Source of the DNA: Stereocaulon alpinum
Lineage: Eukaryota; Ascomycota; Lecanoromycetes; Lecanorales; Stereocaulaceae
Assembly: GCA_018257865.1 (NCBI GenBank)
Contig: JAEUBA010000008.1
Span: 639,296-703,295 of the forward strand
Direction: 5' to 3'
Length of the DNA: 64,000 nt
This document shows, piece by piece, positions 56,076-64,000 of this stretch (positions within the stretch are counted from its first letter, which is position 1; every line of letters begins with the position of its first letter). The translations under genes were made by a program, and so were the position numbers. The notes below the pieces were generated by a model. That model worked only from the letters and a program-made list of their open reading frames with translations. It was not told where the DNA came from and did not search any database.

Positions 56076-58041
56076 TTATCTTTAGCTAAGGGTTTACGTA
56101 TACTAACCGTCTATATATAGACCGGATAGATTATATTATTATTTTAGTATTCAGCGTTTAGCGTTTAGCGTTTAGAGTCTAGTATTATTAGGCGCTTATA
56201 TCTTAAAGCTATCTCTAAACAGCTTATAGTCTTATACTTACCCCGTTTAGTATCTTTATAGCTATAACGTACTACTTACTCGCCGAATATATAGTTTAAT
56301 ATATTACCTATACTATAATAACCCGTTACCTATACTATAATAGGGTCTATACCTACTTCTTAACTCTACTAGTATTCGAATCCTCTATTCCTTAATATCC
56401 TCTTAGCGGGCGTAGGCGCTTATATCTTAGTATACCTACTTCTACTCCCCGCTTACGATATTACTACGTCTACGGCTATTTATCGCTCTATATTTTTACG
56501 ATCCTTAATTATACTAGCTAGGTACTATAATAACGCCGTATTAGTATATCTATAGCTTATAGATATTATCTAAGCTAACTTCTTCTTTAAGTTCCGCTAT
56601 TACTGCGTCTACTTATTATAGGCGCGCTTTAATACTAGTGTAGTATTAAGCTCTACTTCCGGTACCTATTAATTATAGGTGTCGCCCTACCTAGTCTACT
56701 TAACCTTATACTAGATACCTTCCTTATTCCTTACCTTATTAATAATCTCCTCTACCTCCTACTATTCCTTATTATTAATAAGTTTAGGGGGCTATATAAA
56801 GTCTACTAACTCTACGCCCTCGCGCAGTTAGTAAGGCTTAAGTAATAATACGTAAAAGGTATTATAGATTTAATAACTTATAGGTAGTATTAAGCGGTAC
56901 GCTTATACCCTAACCCTATCCTTAATCCTAAATAGGTTAATAAACTAATAGGATAACTTCTTACTAGGATACCTTTATTTAAGGTTCCTAGTTAAAAGTA
57001 TTACTAATTCGCCTACTTTATATTCTTTTAGCTTATAGTTTTTATTATAGTACTTCGCTTACGCCTTAATAGCGTAGCGCTAATATTCTTCTATCTACTT
57101 TTAATAGTTTTACAGTTATTCTACTCGTTCCTTTACTACTAGTACCTCCCCCTCTAGGGAGCCGTCCCCGGCTTTCTAATAAAGTTCGGGGTTGTAGCTG
57201 TATATAGTATAGAACGGCGAGTAACTAATAGTACTATAGTAGCTATTTATATAGGTAAACTTAGTAATTAGTAATAATTTTACCTAATTAGTTTATTCTT
57301 TATTAGCGAATGTTCGTAGGAAGTATTCTAATATCTAGTTCTACTTTTCAGTCTAACTATCCGTTTACGGATAGAAGGCGGTACTTATACGGCGCTTAAT
57401 CTTAGTATAATAGTATAGAGTCGACCTAAAAGGTACTAGTAAATACTATACCTCTATTACTAATAACGCCTATAGGTATACCGAATTAGTATACTACTTT
57501 AGCAAAAAAGAGCTCTCTAAGTTCTTCTACTATAATTATTTTCGTCGTAGCGAGATAGCGTACTATCTTTATAAACCTATCTACTACTATAAGGATAGAA
57601 TTATATACGACGCTAGCCCGCTTACTAGGCGGTAAGCCTATTATAAAATCTATTAACAGCTCCTACTATAGTACTTTAGGTAATAGTAGTAACTATAGTT
57701 CCCTATAGGGATAATACCTAGGAACCTTTATTCTCTAGTATATATTATAGGTACGTATATAGCTACGCGTCTACTCTACTATATTAGACTAATAATACTT
57801 CCGCCGTAATAGTTCTAGTATTTTTGCGGTGCTAAAATAGCCTACTAAAGGATCGTTATAGTACTTACTAATCAGCTCCTATCTTAGGGTACTATTATTA
57901 GAGATATATAATTACCCTTTATACCGTAGGAGGTCCTTATTATTAAAAGACTAATCTATATATATAGTATAACGGCGGTCTACTCTAGTATTCTTATCCT
58001 TCCTAAACCTTATTACCTATTTATCTAAGCCTTACAGCTCC

Positions 58042-58465
58042 CGTATCGCGCTTTCCGAAAAGATAATAGAATAACGATTTTAGGGCTGATCAGGCGGCCC
58101 GGCGCGTTTTAGCAAATAATATAGAATATAAGCTAAAATAGTAGTAATTTAGCAACTCTAGGTTACTAATAGTAGGTTTAGTAGGGTTAGTAGGGTTAGT
58201 AGACCTATAGCAGCCCCTATAGCAGCCCCCGAAGCTTATACGACCGTGCGTATAGTGCGTAAATCTACCCTAAAGGTTTACGCACTATACGCACGGTCGT
58301 ATAAGCTTTAGGGGCTGCTATAGGGGCTACTATAGGTCTGCTAACCCTGCTGAACCCGCTGTTAGTAACCTAGAGTTACTGAATTGCTGCTATTTTAGCT
58401 AATTACGCGGCCCGGCGGCCCGGTAACTTAGAATTCCATAGCGAAATTTGGGAAAGCGCGATACG
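58042..58465. mobile_element. Foldback/MITE-like element
   Basis: A 424-bp near-palindrome. The ends are CGTATCGCGCTTTCC and its complement GGAAAGCGCGATACG; the centre near 58272 joins arms that pair over about 100 bp with few mismatches (for example CTTATACGACCGTGCG with its complement). It is GC-rich and keeps CpG and CpA, unlike its surroundings. If the TA inside the ends is the target site, termini TCGCGCTTTCC would fit a mariner-type MITE. No coding capacity. Confidence 0.75.
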
Positions 58466-61400
58466 AACTACTTATTTTAACGACCTTTAGGGCTCCTTAT
58501 ACGGCCCCTCTACGAGTTCTCTTATAGTTTTCCTAGGTATTACTACCTAAATCCTAGTAATAAGAAAGGCTGCCTCTAACGTATTATATTCGGTCCGCTT
58601 ATATAGCTGAGATAATTCTTCTAACTATAAAGATAATTTATTTTATAACGTTAGCAGTAGAGTAGTATTAAATAGCGAAGTACCCTTATAATTAGATTAT
58701 CTTAATAGCGGGTTAGTAGGATTAGTTTTACCTACTTAATAAGTAATTTTAAAGTTGTATACGGCGAGCTTAAGGGCCTACTAAGCTTACCGTAGAGTTA
58801 GCTCTTTTAGCTTTATAAATCTATATAAGTTATTATAGTTAGTAAGTACTTTAATAGGGTATAAGCTTCTTTCTAGATAGTAGCGCTACTACTTAAAGGC
58901 GTCTACTATTACTAGTAGCTCTTAGTTATACGTTTTATAATTCTATTCTACTAGAATTATCTTATATAACTAGAACGCTACGGGCCGCTAGTTACCTATA
59001 TTATTAGTTAGGATAAAATACTAGTAATTATAAAAGCTAATATATCTATCTCTACCTAAATCTTTTATAATAGATTAAAATACTATAGTAGCGGTACTTC
59101 TATAAACTTTTAATATAGTTCTTAGAACGTATACGCAGTATTATTAGACTACTTAAACGGCCCTATCTTTTTACCCTCCTTACTACCTTTTAAAAAGCTA
59201 GTTAGGGGTATAGCGATAGCTAAATAGTAGTAGATAAAGCAGTAGTAGAAGTTAGTAAATCCTAAAAAGACTTAAACTTCGTAGTAGATTTTAGGTTTTA
59301 GCTATTCCTTAATAGTAGTAACTCTACGCGGATCTATCGCTACGCTAGTAGTCGAAATTATAAACCTTAGAAACTCTACTTAGGTAGTATTAAATATATA
59401 CTTCTTTAAGTTAGTATATAATTAATACTATCGGAGTTACTATAGTACTTCTCTTATATACCGCTAGTAGTCCGCTGGATCTCCTAAGAAGATTAGGATA
59501 TTATCTAAATATATTATATACGTTATATCTACTAGCCTAGCTAAGGCTTAATTAATATATACTTAAAAGGTAGTAGGGGTATTAGCTAACCTAAATAGTA
59601 TAATAAGATACTTAAAGTAACTATAGTAGGTGCGGAACGCTATCTTCTATTTATTACTACGTTTAATCCGGATACGGTAATACGTATTCTTTAGGTCTAA
59701 CTTTATAAATCGCTTAGTACCGTATAAGCGGTCTAACGTTTTAGTAATAAGAGATAATAGATACCTATTCTTTATAATTACCGTATTTAACCCCCTATAG
59801 TCTATATAGAGGCGTAGCCCCCTATCCTTCTTTAGTATAAAAAGGATAGGTGCTCCCGCTAGTAAAACGGAATAGCGAATCTATCCCTTTACTAACGTAT
59901 TATTAAGGTAGCGCCGCAGCTCCGTAAGCTCGACTCTTAATAAATTATAGAGGGGCTTATATAGTAGCTCTCCCTTATTTAATTTAATAGCGTAGTCCCC
60001 CTATTTCTACTTAAGTAGGATTCTAGCCTTCTTATTTAAGAATATATCTTTAAACTCCTATAATTAAGGAGGAAGGGCTACTATACTAAACTTATTAGCC
60101 TAAGATAGCTCCGCTATCGTAGCGCTAACGTATACTATAGCGAATACTTACTATTCCTATTATAATACTTACGTAAATTCGGTCGGTTCGTTAATCTATA
60201 GCTACTTAGTATTAACCTAATACCGCTATTAGCGCGCTAGCGTATCGACTATAATACCTAATTTATAGAGCGTAGGTATTCTAATAATTAAATTAAAATC
60301 CTCTTAGTTAATAGTATAGAATAAGGAGCTATACTCCTTTTCTTAGCCCTAACTATTAGTAGCTTTATAGCTTAGCTAATACGCCCTATAATAATAAGTA
60401 CCTTATCCGCTTAGCTATACTAACGTCGGTAAGATAGCGCGTTTTAGTAGTAAATTATATTATACTATAAACCGCTAAGCGACTAGGCTGATTTATACTT
60501 TAGGGTCGATTAGCCCCTTAAAGGGGTATAATCCTTTAGAAGCTATTACCTAGCCCTCTAGATATAGGGGGTTAAGGGCCTCTATTAGTCTTTCTCCTTC
60601 TTACCCCGCCGGTTCTCCGCTAACGGGGCTTTAGAGTTTTTTAACTATACTATATTAACTAGTATAAAGTTAGGATTATCTCTTTATAGGTAGTCCTTCT
60701 TCTAATATCCCTTTTTACTATATATAAAATAAGTATTACTCTTTTTATTCGGGTTTAGTAGGCGTATAGGTTAAAGGCTTAGGCCGTTAGTAATCCCCGT
60801 CCTTCTTTAGGCGCTTTAATAATAGCTCCCTACCTCCGCCGCCTTAATACTTTAATACCTATTCCTCTAAAGGTCTACTTTTATTATTATTAGACTTTCC
60901 AGATCCCTAATAAGATCTTTTAAGAGTTTTTTTCTATATAATTACTAAAGCTAGAATCTCTTTTCGCGTCTTTAGTATATTACCGGTACTTAGGATTTTA
61001 TCCTTAATATTAGGTTATAGCTTACTAAGAAAGATAGTTACCCTAAAAGCTTCTAATAGGACCTCTAAGTAGGTTTTAAGCTCTTCTAAGTATACCTTAA
61101 AAATAGAGACCTTTTACTCCTTTTACTATTTTACGCTATTCTAGCGCTCGTATATAAGGAGCCGTTAGTTTATTAGGTTAGCTACTAAGTTTAGTAGGAA
61201 GGTCTTAAAGTAGTTAAAGGTATAGCTATCTACCTCTTCTAGCCTAAATCTATTTCGTTACTATACTATTATATCGCCTTTAAGGGATTATACGTAGTAA
61301 AGGATCTTATTTTAATTAGTAGTAAAATAGTTATAGCTTAGTAAAAACTTAATTTCTATATTAGTAAACTATTAGATATACTCTCCTTCTAATATTCTAT

Positions 61401-61770
61401 AGTATAGACGTATCTTCTCTAGACGAAATATTTTTAGTAGTAGTAATATCTCGCTTAAGCTATTAAATAAAGATATTACCCTAAAGCTCCTACCTTACTA
61501 ACTTACTTAGGCTACGCTTAGCCTAATATTAGGTAGTCTTAAGACTTCCTTAATCGTCTACTATACTATAGCTACTTAGAGATCCCTTACTTAGAATTCT
61601 AGCTGTTAGATCCTTTACTATTATAAGTCTATAGAAATAAGGGTTAACTCTAATAACTCCCCCTATAGTCCGACCGTAGACTCTTATATACCCCTTCGGG
61701 TAGAACTTTAAGTTATTACTATCCTATTCTACTCTAGGCCTTTAACCTTAAAGGTTAGAGTAATTAGAAT

Positions 61771-62059
61771 TATAATATATACCTTTTATACCCTAGTAGC
61801 GTAGCGTAATAGTATACTAAGGTTTATTTAAAGACGTAAAGTAATAATAGTAGGTATCCGTTTATTAGTAGAACTAATTACTAATAATCCTACTTCTCTA
61901 AGGTCTACGCTCCTTATACTTATTAAGTAGAAGTAGGGTAGTATAACGTCTTCCTACGTACGTACTACGCTAATAGTATATCCTAGTCACGTTATAGCTA
62001 TACTAAGTATTAGATTACTACTAATACCAAATAGACCCTAATAGTTACTAAGTATTATA
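61771..62059 (-). repeat. Right LTR of the gypsy element
   Basis: 289 bp, the same length as the left copy, with differences that are mostly transitions; the 5' LTR in the coding direction. Confidence 0.88.
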
Positions 62060-62219
62060 CTACTACTACTCTATAACTAAGTAATATAATTATATCTATT
62101 ACTTAATACCTAAATCTAGTAACTTTACGTCTCTTATACCTTAGAACGCTAGCTTAGAGCTGGTATCGCTAGCCTTTATAGTTCTAATTTCTCTACCTTT
62201 TTAAGGGAGAGGCCCGGAG

Positions 62220-63600
62220 TTACTGCGATATTAGGTTAGATATATAGTTATACTACTACGACCGTTACTAACGCTAAAGAACCTAATAATATTAATAATA
62301 ATAACGATCCTACGGAGAGCTATAGGACCGACGGAGAGTCTTAATTAGATACCTCTAATTTAGACGACGCTAATCTTAAGTAATACTTATAAGAAGCCTA
62401 AGCGACGAATTACCGCCTAAAGTAACTACGCGAATTATTAGTATTAGAAGCTAAAAATAATATAATTTAATACCTAAGGTCGTAGAGTACTATTAGAATA
62501 CCTATAGGGATAGTTTAAGAGGAGAAATAATATCCTAATATTACTATACTAGTATAATTAGTTAATATTACTAGCTAAAGGATTTCTTTATATCTTATAA
62601 CGCCTATCTTTAGCGCGTTTATAAATCTACCTATTAGACTCTAAAGACCCCTAGTACTAAAAAGCTTTCAGCCTAAGAATATATAACCCTATAAAGGAAT
62701 TAGCGAGGGTAAATACCTACGCTAGTTTACTAACTTAGAGAAGAAGTTTCTTAAGAGTCTAAAGTACTTTACTACCGAACTATTTAAAATAATCTACTAT
62801 ATAGATACCTTAGAAGATAACCCGAATTCTTAGTAGAATACCTACCTAAAGGACTATAGATAGGATAATATAATATTCGAATTCTTTAAGTAATTCCTAT
62901 ATAATTTAGTTATAGATCCTATTAACCGCCGTCTCCTCGCTTACGAAAGATTTAAGGAGGTAAAGTAACGTTCTAATTAGAAAGTTACTATATTTAAGGC
63001 CTACTTAGAGGAGTTAGAAGCTAACCTACTATCTATAATACTAAAGTTTAAAGCTAATCTCTTTCTAGCTAAGCTAAGACCGGAGCTAAAGAATAAAATC
63101 TTAAGTATAGGTAAGATATTTAATAATAGGGATAATATTATTACCTACGCTATTATATAAGAGAATACTATAGGATATAAGTATTACGGAGGCGGCGGCT
63201 TAAGTACTTATAGAAAATTATCTAACTATAGGGCCTCTAAGTTATAAGGGAGCTGCCTATTAGAATAATAGATTTCTAAGCCTAATAGGCTAGGCCTAAG
63301 GGTCGATAGCTTATAGTTAATATAATATAAACCTTATTTAAGGAGTCTAAAGTAAAAGACTAATTTAAATTTAGTAATTAAGCTTATCTACTATTACTAT
63401 AGGAAGCTAGGCTATATAAACCTAAATTATTCTAATTATAATAAGCCTACTACTTATACTAGTATTAGTATAGTATTAGTAAAAAACGATCAGCCCCTAT
63501 AACCGCCTTAAAAGCGGGGGAAGAAACTTAAAAAGTAGAGGCTAGTCCTTCTATCTTAACTAAGGGTTAGATAATACTTAATATTAGCTTATAGTAGATT
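62220..63600 (+). pseudogene. Gag remnant of another gypsy-type element
   Basis: The plus strand shows RIP-broken Gag text: WNTYLKD, LAYERFKEVK, LAKLRPELKNKILSIG and, near 63390-63450, a zinc-knuckle outline in which the expected Cys positions are Tyr (YYRKLGYINLNYSNYNKP). TGY-to-TAY change is what RIP on CpA produces. Whether it belongs to the element begun at 53184 is undecided. Confidence 0.6.
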
Positions 63601-64000
63601 ACTACTTTATTAGATACTAAATCGTAGCTTAATTTAATCTCTTAAAAGTTTATAGTTTAATAGGACCTACTACTTTCTACTACTAACTTACTATTATTAG
63701 AAGCTCTAAGTAGCTTTAGTATATACGTCTATAGTACCTATTAATTTAAGTATATACTTATTAATAGCTAGGGCTATAATAAGGAGTATAGTATACTTTT
63801 CTATACTATTAATCTTAAGGGTCCTAATATTATAATTAGTATACTAGGGTTAAAGTAAATAAAGATTTTACTTAATTTAGAGGTAGAGTAGTAGTAGTTT
63901 AAGGTTAATACTAAAAAGTTTTAGGTTAATAAGCCTACTATCTTTAGCTATTATCTTAAGAAGGAGCCTAAAGTTTATATAATTATATACGCTGCTATAG
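63601..64000 (+). repeat. RIP-degraded continuation of the gag-bearing element
   Basis: AT-rich, CpA-poor DNA to the window edge with fragmentary coding text in the same direction as the gag remnant. It probably leads into a protease/pol region outside the window. Confidence 0.45.

Larger units (their letters stand above)
54416..62059 (-). mobile_element. Complete Ty3/gypsy LTR retrotransposon, RIP-degraded
   Basis: 7,644 bp with 289-bp LTRs (54416-54704 and 61771-62059) starting TGTGATATATACC in the left copy and flanked by the 5-bp duplication CTACT (54411-54415 and 62060-62064). Coding is on the minus strand: gag-like text near 61 kb, reverse transcriptase with YLDNILIF near 59.49 kb (from an expected YLDDILIF), and integrase with AFYP and a TDG-like segment near 57.3 kb. 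All frames are broken. A foldback element sits at 58042-58465, and polypurine tracts occur near 55.8 and 56.0 kb. Confidence 0.88.

Overview
The window is nuclear DNA of a filamentous ascomycete, most likely Dothideomycetes/Pleosporales. Genes carry short (about 48-85 bp) GT-AG introns, small secreted and HET-type proteins occur, and gene-rich DNA of balanced composition alternates abruptly with long AT-rich blocks of transposon remains destroyed by repeat-induced point mutation (RIP). The clade assignment is an inference from this style; no species marker was found. Gene structures were worked out by hand from splice signals, phase and protein-family continuity.

Positions 1-26.5 kb are gene-rich. 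In order: a zincin-like protein whose HExxH motif is split by an intron; a mitochondrial stomatin-like protein (SLP-2 type) divergent from mitochondrial ribosomal protein uS11m; a frameshifted HET-domain pseudogene; a PPPDE/DeSI-type peptidase divergent from the OLA1/YchF ATPase; a four-exon MACPF-like protein; a three-exon secreted cysteine protein; a long gene-poor stretch with a possible cysteine-rich gene; a VPS9-ankyrin-PX-BAR endosomal protein resembling yeast Vrl1; a SAM methyltransferase; and a four-exon aldo-keto reductase.

From 26.5 to 44.4 kb the DNA is accessory. A solo LTR (target-site duplication CTTAC) and a complete copia-like element (duplication AGTAG) flank an intact gene of unknown function. 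The copia-like element carries a Ty3/gypsy element (duplication GTCGG), which in turn carries a 5'-truncated LINE (15-bp duplication). All three levels were read directly from matching duplications and equal-length LTRs. The block is nearly free of CpA/TpG, so almost no ATG or TGY codons survive.

Positions 44.4-52.2 kb form a normal island with an APH-family phosphotransferase-like protein, a 62-residue cysteine-rich protein and a dynamin-family GTPase. From 52.2 kb to the end the DNA is again RIP-destroyed: a LINE tail split by an LTR element, that element split by a complete gypsy element (duplication CTACT) which carries a GC-rich foldback element, then a further gag remnant. I did not find an obviously new multi-gene system. 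The best leads are the repeat-flanked gene at 27.8 kb, the leader sequences of OLA1 and the Vrl1-like gene, the two cysteine-rich proteins, the foldback element, and the nested-insertion record with its residual CAG-context CpA sites.
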